64,000 nucleotides of DNA. Source: Eunapius fragilis. Taxonomy: Eukaryota > Porifera > Demospongiae > Spongillida > Spongillidae. Made by a program: the position numbers and the translations under genes. The DNA lies in the NCBI GenBank assembly GCA_963681505.1, contig OY811992.1, forward strand, positions 4,318,889-4,382,888. The letters run 5' to 3'. Within the stretch, counting starts at the first letter, position 1. Each line of letters starts with the position of its first letter. The notes beneath the pieces are model-generated. The model was not told the origin of the DNA. It worked only from the letters and a program-made list of their open reading frames with translations, and searched no databases. Below, piece by piece: positions 36,240-49,517 of this stretch.

Positions 36240-36400
36240 GTGGAGGTGTACCAGGGATGTGAGCAGGTGTACCAGGGATGTGTGGAGGTGTACCAGGGAT
36301 GTGTGCAGGTGTACCAGGGATGTGTGCAGGTGTACCAGGGATGTATGCAGGTGTACCAGGGATGTGTGGAGGTGTACCAGGGATGTGTGCCAGGGATGTT
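36240..36400. repeat. 21-bp minisatellite, copy D
   Basis: About seven units of the GTGTACCAGGGATGTGTGCAG type, some with TGGAG for TGCAG. The sequence jumps at about 36408 from here to what lies 3' of the TM exon in other copies. Confidence 0.9.
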
Positions 36401-37016
36401 TAAATGTAGTCAACCTCTATTGTCGCATAAGGTTTGAAAGCATTAATAGAAAAGGAATTTGCTCTCATAACCCAGTACAATTTCTCATTTCATCTTTAAC
36501 CTGCACTGCAATATAAAATGATACTGATCATTAGTATGGGGTACATCTAAGAGCTGGGATGTTATAAGAATCAACTTGCATGAGATTGTATACATGGTGC
36601 AAACCTCAGCAATTGATAACATTCCAAAGAAGGGCTGCATACAAATATCCTAGTGGCATGCAAATTCACATGCAAGCACTTTGTCTTCAGCACTTTCTAA
36701 TACCAACCAGATCAGTGACATCTTTGATCATATGCAAACAGTTGCCACACACAAACGATGATCCTTTTACAGAACTGTCAAGCGTATGAAGTGTGGATTG
36801 ATATGGATAACACACAGATGGTTTTGTGCTGCTACATAACACTACACCAGTACTTGAGGATCAAAAATTTTAGCACAGAGAACTAAAATGTAGTCTGGAT
36901 TTGGGGGGGACATTTTTAACAATGCAGTCTGGGCCAACTGAAATAGTCCCCAGGAGTGACAGAAATGACTGATCTCCTCCTTGTACATACTTTTTCATGC
37001 CAATTATTGGTGCAAC

Positions 37017-37136
37017 AAACACACACACACACACACACATACATGCATGCACACACAAACATGCATGCACACAAACACACATAAACACACACATGCATGC
37101 ACACAAACACACACATGCATGCACACACAAACACAC

Positions 37137-37182
<46 letters not shown>

Positions 37183-37183
37183 G
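37017..37183. repeat. (CA)n microsatellite, copy D
   Basis: Interrupted CA tract ending in CACAAG at the orphan tail exon, as in the other paralogs. Confidence 0.95.
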
Positions 37184-37436
37184 TGCCACAGAGGCAGTGC
37201 AGATGTATGAGACTATCCAGGAGGTTAACCACACGCTATACCAGAACAATGAAGAACTACCTCCTAATCATATCTCCAAGGACTACGAGGAGGCTCTTGA
37301 CATGACACTGAATGATGCATATGGACCACATCAGGGCAGTGAAAGACAAGCTTCCCCTCAAATGTCCAAGGGCTGTGACATGACACTGAATGATGCGTAT
37401 GACTATGCAAGCACACAAGTCACCACAAAAGACTAG
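37184..37436 (+). pseudogene. Orphan tail exon of copy D
   Basis: A 253-nt exon, open, encoding the tyrosine-rich tail to TTKD. It carries YQNNEE where the others have YQKNEE, creating a Y-x-N pattern of the kind Grb2-type SH2 domains bind. No in-frame partner exon remains upstream in this copy, so it is probably not expressed as a tail unless spliced from a neighbouring gene. Confidence 0.6.
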
Positions 37437-38206
37437 CAGATGTGATGCATAAAAAAATTAAAACAAAGCCAGATTACAGACTTTTTTTAAATTTCAAAGA
37501 GACTTTAATTTTTTTTTTCTCAATATTTTATTGTGTTTGAACAAAGGTACACATAATAACAGCTACACATAACGTTCATCTGCCTGCTGCACAGAGTGAG
37601 GGCATGAGTGAGTGAGGATGGTATGAGCATTAGCTCTAATTAAGGAGTGACTGAGCTGACCTTAAAGATCACCCAACACCTTGGATTTACAGGCATTCCC
37701 ACGAATGACCAAGTTGTGAAATGGCATTGAGAGCCTCTGGACTCCAGGCTCCATGACTCTCTACGTATATACCCACCAATGGAATACACTTCCAGCCCGA
37801 TTCTCCACGTTTCGTGTCATTTTCAGAGTGGAATTCAGCTGCTCTTGCAGCAACACCTGAGCACATACCCACTTCCATAATAATAGTAGAATTGAGCAGG
37901 GATGTAACAGTGACATCAATAGCTGCTGCATGAGGTGCCATTGTCCCAATTGGTCACTAAAGATATCTGCTGGTCCAGTCCTTGAGCTGTCTTGACCCCA
38001 GCTTCTACCAACTTCAAGATGTGAAGATTAGCTAACTCTACGGAAGGTATTGTGCACAGTGCACCACGTATGGTGCTATGCCTCAAGGTGACATCACCCC
38101 CTCTCTTGCAGGTAAAAAAATGATGCCCAAAGGGGTCCAGTGAATCACTTGAACAAAGAGGCAAGCGCCGCAAACCATGAAGTTTGCATCTAAATCCACA
38201 GAGGAA
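37437..38206. other. Flank I after copy D with retroelement relic
   Basis: Homologous to 1327-2110. Holds a minus-strand relic at about 37620-38200 (frames 38209-37916 with CKRGGDVTLRHSTIRGAL, and 37941-37687 with GWKCIPLVG). The flank is interrupted at 38206 by a TIR element and resumes at 42914. Confidence 0.6.
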
Positions 38207-41200
38207 CACTGTTAAAAAAAAAGGCCCGAGGGGTGTTACAGCTCAGGGGTGTTACAGCCCAGGGGGTGTTTTGGTAACACACAAGGGTGTTCTGCTTACA
38301 TCTATGAGTGTAGGCAAAGTATAGTAGGGTGTTAGCCACGTACGACATTATAAAGGTGTGCTATCATAACACTGATTTACCGCATTACACCCCAGTATAT
38401 ATATATAATATATATATGGAGTGTATATGGGGTTCCCAGCCTTTTTTATAATTACCTTTTGACGGATTGAGGGCGTTGTTTGCGAGATGACATATGGCAG
38501 CCGATCTGGACTTATAAAGGCAAGCCGAACGTTATCTTAACGGTATGCACGCACACAACTTACGAGTACTAAACGTCTAACATACGCTGGCTTTGGCACG
38601 CGGGCGTTCGTCGGTATGGATTTGTAGACTATATGTCGTGAAGCTAATGCGTTTGTATACATGCATGTTTAACTTCACTTTGTCAACGTGAAATATAAAG
38701 CCTCGCTGTGTTTATGAAGTCTTGCCTGCAGTGTTCATGTATGTGCCGCGCGCGGTGTTTATTCAAAGGTGACCGGTACTTGCGTTAATATGCAAGCAGC
38801 ATGCAAGCTTGTTAATTATCTTGCATGCCGCGTAGTGTTGAGAGTGAATGTTAAGAAGCACGGCTTGGACAGTAAAGGTGTATTTAAATCCCTCTGGATT
38901 CTATTTAGACCACACTCAAGTAAAATGACATGGGAACATATACTTAATACATTGTCAGACACAAGTATTTATATATGCCAATGCTTGAATGTTTGTAGGA
39001 GGAACTAGCTTCTCAATAGCAACCTTTGGACAAGGAACAGAGCCCATTCTGTTAGACGATGTAGGATGTACTGGAACTGAGGCAAGACTGGGATTGTCGA
39101 CTCGAAACAGAGATGTTGTACTCCACTCATGTTGAAGACGCATATGCATATGTTATCACATGTAGCTCAAGGTAGGCCTCCAATTATTTTACTAGTCAGC
39201 TTGATATGGGTATATGCTAACTGTTATGCAGCTACATATGTCTACTTAAGACAAACATGAAATATGAAATCGAATGCTACCCACTTGCTTTAAGGGTAGG
39301 CTACCAGTGACAGAGTTTGGACACATTTTTTGGTGACTCTTGTACAGGGTTAAAAAATGTTGTCATGGCAATGCTGAAGGTTGCCATGGGGGAATCATAT
39401 GATTTGGATGTGTGGGTCTCCATGGAGATCATGTGATGGGTGTGATCTCATTGAAAGGTGAGTCAATAGCTGGGTAGGTTCTCATTTCACGTGTACAGAA
39501 GACTGTCACCCTATTCATCACTAAAGGTAGCCATGGAGGGGATCATGTGACTTGGATGTGTATGGTCTCCATGGAGATCATGTGGTTGTGTGGACATATT
39601 GGTTAGGGGACTGTGTGTGTGTTTGTGTTGTTGAACTGATTAGGAGACTGCATAAGTGTGGTTGAGTGTCTCAACGCTCCTTCCACAGGGATTCATGCAG
39701 CGGAGGTCAGACCAAGGATCCCTACCCCCAATTGCATATGGAGGGAGTTGGTGTGGATATTAACTTTGGCACATGTGAGCAAGATACACGACCTAATAAA
39801 CCTCATGTCACCACCACCTTTACCCCCTCCCTCACTCAAGGAGAACAGGTGTTGGCCACCTCCTAACCTCAGGCTCATAAGTTCCAAGTCAGCTGCCTTG
39901 CAATGCCCTATGGTCCAGGTGTACCAGCAAAGTCTAGGAACCTCCTGTAACTTCACGACCCACGTGGACAACCGTGCACCCCTCACCTCCACCTCTGAAA
40001 AGCAAGCGGAGCCTGTTCGGAAGAGGATTCAACCAACAATCCCTCCTCATACCTGAGGATACCCCTTCCACTGTCACCACTTGACCATGCCCCCCTCTGA
40101 GAGCCTTTCCTCATGAAGGGCATCTGGGGGCGCGGCTTTCTTCATGCGTCCAAGATCTCACAGTCTAGACAATGACAACTATGACCACCTCCCAGGGTGT
40201 CATGAGGACTCCCCCTCCTCCTCCACTTCACCTCTTACGACAGAGGGAGGAACCAATCATTGAGTCCACTGGAGACATGTAAGGCCACACCCACCAACAT
40301 CTTGGGATTGTATGCTGTAGGAGAGTGCATGGACTGTACCACAGGAAAGGTTTGGGGCTGGTGCCACTAAACTGTAAGTAAAAAAATGTTTCTATTTAAT
40401 TCATTAGTACTGCAGCTTGAGGTACAATTCATGAGTGTGTACTGGTTAGGGTGGTAGTGTGGGTCGACGTGTTAGTATGTGTGGGAATGCTGGTTAGTAT
40501 GTGTGGGCATACTGGTTAGGAGACTGTGGGTGTGGTTGTGTAGGTGAACTGGTTAAGTGACTGTATGGGCGTGGTTGAGTGTCTCAACACTTCTTCCTCC
40601 GCCCCATCTCACAGGGATGCCCCCTTCATGCAGCGGAGGTCATGAAATATGCTGGATGAAATTGAATGCTACCCACCTGCTTTAAGGGTAGGCTACCAGT
40701 GACAGAGTTTGGACACATTTTTTAGTGACTCTTATACAGGGTTAAAATTCTTGTCATGGCAATGCTGACGGTTGCCATGGGGGAATCATGTGATTTGGAT
40801 GTGTGCGTCTCCATGGAGATCATGTGATGGGTGTGATCTCATTGAAAGGTGAGTCAATATCTGGGTAGGTTCTCATTTCACATGTACAGAAGACTGTCAC
40901 CCTATTCATCACTAAAGGTAGCCATGAGGAGATCATGTGACTTGGATGTGTATGGTCTCCATGGAGATCATGTGGTTGTGTGGGTATATTGGTTAGGAGA
41001 CTGTGGGTATATTTGTGTTGTTGAACTGATTAGGAGACTGTATAGGTGTGGTTGAGTGTCTCAATGCTCCCTCCACAGGGATTGATGCTGCGGAGGTCAT
41101 CCACCTCCAAGACTAAGGATCCCTACCCCCAATTGCATATGGAGGGAGTTGGTGTGGATGGGGTTAAATCACTTTTAGCACATGTGAGCAAGATACACGA

Positions 41201-42913
41201 CCTGATAAACCTCATGTTGCCGTCACCTCCACCCTCAAGGAGAACAGGTGTTGGCCACCTCCTAACCTCAGGCTCATAAGTTCCAAGTCAGCTGCCTTGC
41301 AATGCCCTATGGTCCAGGTGTACCAGCAAAGTCTAGGAACCTCCTGTAACATCACGACCCACGTGGACAACCGTGCACCCCTCACCTCCACCTCTGAAAA
41401 GCAAGTGGAGCCTGTTCGGAAGAGGATTCCACCAACAATCCCTCCTCATACCTGAGCATACCCCTTCCACTGTCACCACTTGACCATGCCCCCCTCTGAA
41501 AGCTTTTCTTCATGAAGGGCGTCTGGGGGCGCGGCTTTCTTCATGCGTCCAAGATCTCACAGTCTATTCAATGACAACCATGACCACCTCCCAGGGTGTC
41601 ATGAGGACTCCCCCTCCTCCTCCTCCACGTCACCTCCCATGAAAGAGGGAGGAACCAATCACTGAGTCCACTGGACACGTGTACTGGTTAGGGTAGTAGT
41701 GTGGGTCAACTTGTTCGTATGTATGGGCATGCTGGTTTGTATGTGTGGGCATCACTGGTAAGTATGTGTGGGCTAGGAGGCTGGGTGTGGTTGTGTAGGT
41801 GAACTGGTTAAGTGACTGTATGGGCGTGGTTGAGTGACTTCTTCCTCCTCCCCATCTCATGGGGATGCCCCCTTCATGCAGCGTAGCCCATCCCCCTCCA
41901 AGAGCTTGGCACCAGCATGATGTGATAATTGGATCAACTTTTTATCTGAATCCATGTTTTTTTTTAATGATAAAAAACATTGAGCTGGCTGTGTCTATTT
42001 TATTGCGCATGCGTGACCCTTAATAGCACGCGTACGTTCGTGACCCTTTTAATGGCGCTGTTTGTGAAAGGTATGTTTGCATTGTATTTTTTTAGCTTGG
42101 TTTATAGGTTGTTTTCTTACCACGTCTAGCGATGCCTCGTTCGAGTAAAAAAAAAAGTTGAGCGCTTTGGAGAGAGTGTGGCGATTTTTTCGTGGTGAGT
42201 ATACTAGTGCAGCAGTTCGGAATGCCTGTATAACTCCACTTCTCTGTAGACTGCCAAATATACGCAAAGAAAATTTTTACTACCGTGCTACCCGACTACT
42301 ACAGCGTACGCTGCCGCACTATATGGGACACTGCGTAAGTAAACATGTAAGTTACTAATACGCCCCGCCCCAGAATTCAGAAGACTAAATGGATATGCCC
42401 TACCAAGCTTTCGAGGTAAGCTTCACGATTAGTATGGCTGACATTGTTATTGTTACAGAATGGTCTCCTTTGCTTCCCGAACGTGACGGCTGCATGCACC
42501 CAAGATTTAAGGTAAGATATCTCTCTTGATGTAACCTGTCCTTTATTAGTTTTCTTGATTTTCTAGTGTCTGAACCAGAGAAACAACCTGCTCGATCGTT
42601 ATAGCGTGTAAAGACATCTACATTTCTTTGTGTTCTTTTTATGGGTTGTATTTATTTATCACCATTTTATTAAAATCAATTGAACGTGTTGTTGATTTAT
42701 TTATATTAATTTATGTTGGGACCATCAATTTACGGTAAATATACGTGATATTGTTACCTCTGTCAACACCCAACAGAGTGTACTGGCTACACTTCAGGGG
42801 TGTTGGCCATAACACTCCTGAGCGGTTACGACTACACCCCAGGGGGTGTCATTTTTAAACATCCATACGAACACCCCTAAGTGTGTTACGGTAACACCTT
42901 TTTTTTAACAGTG
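38207..42913. mobile_element. 4.7-kb TIR element with internal 1.4-kb duplication
   Basis: Ends CACTGTTAAAAAAAA and its inverse TTTTTTTTAACAGTG. Uninterrupted paralogous flanks read GAGGAAGACACC, so about 4707 bases were inserted with AA on both sides. Both subterminal regions repeat GGGGTGTT-type motifs in inverted orientation, as transposase-binding regions do. The interior holds a tandem duplication (39255-40640 and 40641-41885). Each copy has exon-like open stretches after CCACAGG, for example DPYPQLHMEGVGVD, and later VQVYQQSLGTSCN and RKRI(Q/P)PTIPPHT. No transposase is recognised. It is non-autonomous, possibly carrying captured gene pieces. Confidence 0.7.
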
Positions 42914-45250
42914 AAGACACCATGTAACTGATATATGTTAAATACTTGTGGTTCAAAGTGCAAACCCATGCTGACTGATCGATCAACAGAGATCCACGCT
43001 GAAGATTACGTTTTAAAAATATTGTATTTGTTGTTGATTCCTTGCGCGTGATTGTGTGTATTTTTTGAAAACCGGGACCGGGTGATTCTCACAATAGGAG
43101 TATTTTGCAAGGAGTGTTTCTTTGTTTGTTTTTTTTATCGCCATCGGGAGTTCAAGTAGATGGATAACTCGCACAAACCTTAGGCCGGGGGTAGACTATG
43201 CCGTCCACTTTTAAAAATAGCAGGATGTAGGGCCAAGCTGCGTATTAGGTCTGGGGAAGAGACTAACGAGCAGTGCAAACTGGTGTGTATTGGGAGCAGG
43301 AATGGCAGAGATAAATTTTCACTGGCCCAAATGCGTACACACTACGATGATGAATTAAGTTAATCTGCACTGCGTGGTATTTTGGATTTACTGTTTAAAA
43401 TGTGGTGCCAATGTATGAGATATCAACAATATTATAAGTAAACGCTTTCATTAACTATAGACCCCTTTCATATGACGTCAAAAATCACATGAAAATTAAC
43501 GTAATTAATTCATATCAGGTTAATTCAATTCATATTCAATGCTGTCCGCCATCTTGGTGCTCAAGTTACTATAGAACGGTATGGGCAGTTTACAGTTTTT
43601 TAATTATTTATGCCTGTTTTGGGTCTCGTAATACTTTTATATTCTTACCATGGAATGATGCCAGGGCCCACTGAAAAAAATAAAACCAAACTCATAATCA
43701 CTTACTGTGAACGTACAGTAATAACCAAAACCTTTGTTTTGCCCATACCATCCTATATCACCAAGATGGTGGACAACAAATAATTTTACTCTCAATGAAG
43801 TCATTGCTCACCCGATGAAAATGGTCTATAGCAGAAACGTCACGTATACAATATTTACATACATCTGCACTGACTAGCACAGCATTTGATAAACTAGAGG
43901 CCTGTTGCAGCCCTGCATGCATTTTTCATCTATCGTAAAGGAGGTACACTAGCATAGTGCGTATACTGCCCGCGCGAACTGATTTTCTCAATTAATAACT
44001 ATATCTTACTAATGCTTACGTTACCCAGAGACTATCATTTGTAGTCCAACGGGTAATGCAGCTTTCATGTTGGGGACAATGAAGGTGAACAGGGATGATG
44101 AAGAGTGTTTTATGTTATTATTTAGTGTGCCTAGTTTTATATTATTGGACATTAGTGCTGTATCTTTTATATATCCCTTATTATTAAAAAAATAATTATA
44201 TATCATCTACAAGTCTTTTCTTGCATCATATATATTATTGTGGACAACTGTTCATTCGGAGAAAATAATACAGAGCTTAAAGTAAACTGCAAACACCTGT
44301 GCACACCGTACGCATTGTGTGCACAGGTGTTCACACGGATGCACATAGACACAAACGGTAAAAGATTTGCCACAGCAACCATCTATTTGCAAGTAACCTA
44401 TGAGAAAGTTGGTGGCACATAGGATAGTGGTGTACAAAGGAGGGCAAATAATAACGAAAAATCGTCACTCAGCCAGTTAGTTATCTTCGGTGCATCTCCT
44501 CAAACCATGCCCTAATTTTTTTGCCCCTGACTTACAAGCAACCTCAAACTGCAGTGGTTGAAAAAAAAAATCAGACGTTTGCTTCAGGAGGCAGCATCGA
44601 TCAAATGTTGGGCAGAAAGTCCTCAATGTGCATGGGCATCTTCTTTAATGGAGTTGTTACTGATTGCCCAGAGATCATTGCGTTCAACCACATACTGCAA
44701 AGAGATACATACCTCTAGGTGAGATACATTGAGATGCAAGGATGGGTGGACGCACTTAGGAGCTTCAACCATGCCTCCTCAGTATTACAAAGGGTTACAC
44801 CTCTCAAATCTGATGACAAAGCTCTTGCGAATGCTCCTTGTCTGGCATTGGCAGGAACATAGTGCAGAGTAGGAATATTTAGCTCACAAACCTGTTCATA
44901 TCCTGATTAGTTATGGTTACAGGGTAGCAAGGCATAATTAATGTGCACATGTGTTGCCCCCTGTTTATTGACCATTGTGTTTGCTCTAAACAGGAAAATA
45001 TGATGATAAGGTGATAAACAATGCAGAATGATGGATGCATTGATGCTTACATGCTGGTATGACCCCCCTCCCCCACTGTGTTTTCATTTTCATGTTGTCA
45101 TTTTGGCCCCAATTTCATTATCAAAATTGATTGTGAATTGCTGAGACAAGAGACTGTGAACCACATCCTGAGGTCGTTGGCATGAATCGGCTTTCACACG
45201 ATATGTATGGTTGTACATATAATCTCTGAATAAAAATAGAACAATTCTCT
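42914..45250. other. Flank I of copy D, resumed
   Basis: Collinear with 2110-3145 and 4031-5290 but without the foldback module, which supplies the empty site for the module after copy A. Includes a lone foldback half-arm near 44399 and a broken minus-strand RT N-side fragment at about 44530-44990. No intact gene. Confidence 0.55.
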
Positions 45251-45698
45251 CCACTTCTTGTAGCTTCTCATAATCAACTTTTCAACTTTTAATCTATTTT
45301 TCCTATTGTCTGACAGTCTGCAACCACATTTTATTAAAACAAAATCACACTTTGCAACAGTCTTATAGAAAATGGATACAACATAGGACAAAATAGGTGC
45401 AATGCCGCATATTATTTAATAACGCGTCATTGAGCACAAAATCAGTTTACTAATTAACCTTACAACGAAGTATACATACATGCGCAACCCTCAAGTACTT
45501 AAATTAATACAAAGTGTATTTTGTGGTTAGGCTTATCCAGGTAAGTTAAAATTTTCCCCATCCCTTTCCCCCTTTGGGGCCGGTGGAGGGATGGCATCCC
45601 TTGCTCCTAGGTAAGTGGAGCAAAGGTATGAGTAATGATTCGATAAGTAGATAGGTAAAGGAGGTGGGGTAGAGGAGTTAGGTAAAGGGGTGGGGTAC

Positions 45699-48600
45699 TG
45701 TCACGAAAAATTTTGTCCGCCTGAAAATTATTATCCTAGGTCAAAAAATTTCAGAAACTTTTTGTCCGTTACTGAAATTTTTTGTCCGCTCGTTATATAT
45801 CGCTATAAACGCACGTGGTAGAGAGTTATGTCTGACTGTGATTCTGACGAAGATGCCTTAGTGGACGATGTGTACGCTTACCTGGTTCAGAACAGTTATC
45901 CAAAGGGATGTTCTGGCACGAGAAAAAGACAGATCAGAAAAAGGGCGGAAAGGTTTTCAGTGAAGGGAGGCAACCTATTCTACCGCGTTAAGAAAGGAGG
46001 AAAACAGGTACAAACACACGCATTAGCCGCGAAGCTTTGTTAGATTGTACTGTTTGGCGTAGGAAGTTACTGTGAGATATATACAGAACCGAACTGAACA
46101 GATGCGGGTTGCACAGGCTTGTCACGTGGATGTTACTTCAGGCCATTTTGGGGTCACTAAAACAGTGGCCAGAATCAAAGAAAGGTTTATGTGGAAGGGC
46201 ATCCTGAGGGATGTGAAGAGCATGGTAAGTTTTTTTTTGTTGTTGATCTTTTGCTCGTTGACGCTCAAATTGTGTACTGGGATTTAATCACTAATGCACT
46301 ATACAGATTGCTGCTTGTGATGTCTGTCAAAAATCAAGTAGGAAGCCACTTTCCTCTCAACCTGAGCTGCATCCAGTCCCAATTCATTCACCGTGGTATC
46401 ATGTGGGGATTTGACTTTGTTGGCCCTATTACTCCTGCTTCTTCCAGCGGCAATAGGTTTATCCTTACACTTTCAGACTACTACACTAAATGGGTAGATG
46501 CTGTGCCCCTTCCAAGTAAGCATGCTACCGGCGTTGCTGCTTCTCTGCTGAAGGTATCCTAATATTCTACTTATGGTGTTTGTTATTTGCATGTGTTTGC
46601 GCATATGTTTTAGATTTTCATGAGAATGGGACTCCCAAAGCTGCTTACAACAGATCAAGGCAAGGAATTCAGAAATAGTTTAGACAAAGAGATGACAGAG
46701 CTGTTAGGTATTAAGAGGCACTTCACGACACCTTATCATCCTCAGGTATAACTTATACTATACTTTATTATTTCATAAATGCTATCAGCCATGCACCATT
46801 ACCTATATAGGCCAACGGCTTAGATGAAAGATGGAATCAAACCTTGAAGAACATGATTGTCAAATTTGTGAATGAGAAAAAGGAAGATTGGGATGTCTAT
46901 ATTGACTGTCATGTGTTTGCCTACAACACTGGAAAACATGCTTCTTCCCTTTATTCGCCCTTTGAAGTCATGTTTGGGAGAAAAGCAATATTGCCTATTG
47001 AACTGTCATATAATGAGGAAGGAGAAAAACTGTTGTATGACTATGAGAATCCAGATACTCAGCAAGACAGGGTAAGTAAATACATGTAACTTTAAAAACT
47101 ATATAAGAATTTTCTTAATTGTTTAGGATTATTGTCATGTATACTTAACCAATGCAAGAAAGGAGATTCTGGAGAATGTGAAGAGAAATGTGATAAATGC
47201 CCAAAAAATACAGAAGATTAATTACAGCAGAAAGAGGGGCAAAAGATCTCATTTTGCCATTGGAGATAAGGTATTGAAGAAGGACTTCAGGCGCAAAAAG
47301 CGAGCAGGAGGTGCTCTTGATCCAAAATGGCTGGGCCCATATGAAGTAATAAAAGATATAGGAAAGGGTCTTTTCTTGGTGAAAAGGTGTGACAATGGAA
47401 AGGTAGATCGTGTTCATGGAGATCATTTGAAAGTGTTTTTGGAACAGATAGAGCATACTTTGACACATAAAGCATCAGCTGAACATAAGGCATCCTATCT
47501 GTCCATGAAGAAACATCACACTGTTAAAAAAGATTCCACTTCCCATGAAAGCATTTCTGAAGATTTAAGTGGACAGGACAGAGATGATATCATGCAGAAT
47601 GAAAACACTGTTCCACAGAATGCTACAGGTGATGCAACACTTAAAGAGCTGCTGTACTCTTCAAGTTTATTGCGATTATGGAGGTCAGGAGCTTGCACAC
47701 AAAGGTATGAAGCTAATGAGGATGATGAATATTTTGATGTAAGTTGCAAATTTGCATATCAACCATTTTTATGTACTATTACATTATTTAACAGGAAACT
47801 CTGCTGAATGTACAAGACGGAGAATACGCACTAAGCAAGGATCTAGCTGTTTCTTTGTGGACTGAGTTCAGAGAATATTATGGATACACTTCATTAAGGG
47901 AAGTATTTTGTGGTAGCTTCATTATTGTTGATGAGAACCTGCAGGATGAATTAAAAAAATTTAACAAGAAAGTTAGCTCATACTTGATGCATCATACAAT
48001 GTGGTGAAAGCTAATGAACTGATTAATATTTGGTTAAAATCTTGTGACATCGCATTGAAGTCTGTGAATGTACTTGGAAACATGTATTTTTTAATGGATG
48101 GATCAGATCTTGATGACTTATGCCTATGGATATATAACAAAAGGACATTTTGCTGTGACAAGGAAGTTACTATTGAGAACTTATTGCAACCAAGTGAACC
48201 TAAGAATGGCATACCAGTACCAGAAGATAATGTGCTTCGATGTTTGGAGGAAACAGATGAAAATTTATCAGATGGCATACATATAGATGCAGTTGAAAAT
48301 GAGCAAATATCTCAAATTTGTTACATACCTGTATGTAAGGAATGGCAAAAAGATCATTGCAATTTACTCGGGCTCCCTTACAGTCATGGAAACATGGAAC
48401 ATCACACTACACATGTAATGGTTTCAGTGAACCACTGTCCATCTTCAACAACCAGAATTGTTCCTGATGGTAATTGCTTTTTTCGAGCACTTTCATTTTT
48501 ACTTACTGGTTCACAGGACTATCATCAAGAAGTTCGCTTACTGGTTACAACCTACATGATTGATAACGCAGCAAATCCTCAATTGTCCTGCCTTATTAAT

Positions 48601-49235
48601 GATGGTGAAACAATGGATACTTACATAGAACAGTCAGAGATACAGTTACTGGGTACATGGGCTACAGAAATTGAAATAATTGCTTCAGTCTTATTACTTC
48701 AAACCACAATCGATGTCTATGGACCTTGTGGAAAGATTAACAAATGGCAAAAGCATGCATTTCATACATGTGAAACAGAAGCTAACATCCATCACAATGA
48801 ATGTATATATATCACTAATGTGTTCAACCACTTTGAAACTGTTAAAAGGATTTGAATCAGCTTTGATTATGATTATATGTGCTTATGTAATTTGAATCAC
48901 TAGTTTCAATACTAAGCCAATAACCATTTGAAACAGTGTAAGCATAGTCATTATATCGATATCTCATGTGTACACCGGTTTTATCATCTGTTTTAACATG
49001 TGACATTAAATACAAAACGTTTTAGAGTGGGACAGGACGTTTTTAGAGTGGGACAGAAAGTTTCAGAAACTTTTTATCCCAGGGATAAAAAATGGGACAA
49101 AAAGTTTTAGAGTGGGGCAGAAAGTTTCAGAAACTTTTTATCCTAGGGATAAAAAGTCTCTGAAACTTTTTGTCCTAGGATAAAAACTTTTAGTCCCACG
49201 GATAAAAATTACGTAGGACAAAAATTCGTGTGACA
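45699..49235 (+). mobile_element. Ginger-type DNA transposon, 3537 bp
   Basis: Terminal inverted repeats start TGTCACGAAAAA on the left and, inverted, TGTCACACGAATTTTTGTCC on the right. GTAC directly flanks both ends (45695-45698 and 49236-49239), a 4-bp target duplication. TGT ends, a 4-bp duplication, and an integrase-like transposase with an OTU domain are all known features of Ginger elements. Subterminal repeats of the CAGAAACTTTTTGTCC type occur near both ends. It is inserted in the array of a large inverted repeat. Confidence 0.85.
45828..48855 (+). CDS. Ginger transposase (integrase core, GPY/F, OTU)
   Basis: Proposed exons: 45828-46007, 46087-46224, 46307-46553, 46614-46745, 46811-47071, 47127-47738, 47795-48855, about 876 codons. 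In order: an H2C2 zinc domain (ACHVDVTSGHFG, later CDVC); a DDE core with Asp in FDFVGP, Asp in TTDQGKEF and Glu in NGLDERW; a GPY/F-like module at KWLGPYEVIKDIGKG; then an OTU cysteine protease with DGNCFFRAL and His in NHFETV. Introns are 60-80 nt. Two single-base frame breaks are visible: an extra G in the G run 46405-46408 before FDFVGP, and a missing base near 47981-47986 ahead of the OTU half. They cancel overall but disrupt the core, so this copy is inactive or has assembly errors. The function would be cut-and-paste transposition; the role of the OTU domain is unknown. Confidence 0.8.
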
Positions 49236-49482
49236 GTACTCCACCCCCTTACCTAACTCCTCTACCCCACCCCTTACCTAACTCCTCTACTCCAACCCCT
49301 TACCTAACTCCTCTACCCCACTCCCTTACCTAACTCCTCTACCCCATCCCCTTACCTAACTCCTCTACTACACTGCCTTACCCTTACCTAACTACTTATC
49401 TATCTAATCATTACCCATCCCTTAGCTCCACCTACCAATTCAAGGAGCAAGGGATGCCATCCCTAGCTCCCCCGGCCCCAAA

Positions 49483-49517
<35 letters not shown>

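Noticed and set aside
45828-48855. The integrase-like gene as part of an LTR retrotransposon
   Set aside because: No LTRs, RT or protease. Short TGT-ended inverted repeats and a 4-bp duplication fit a Ginger DNA transposon.
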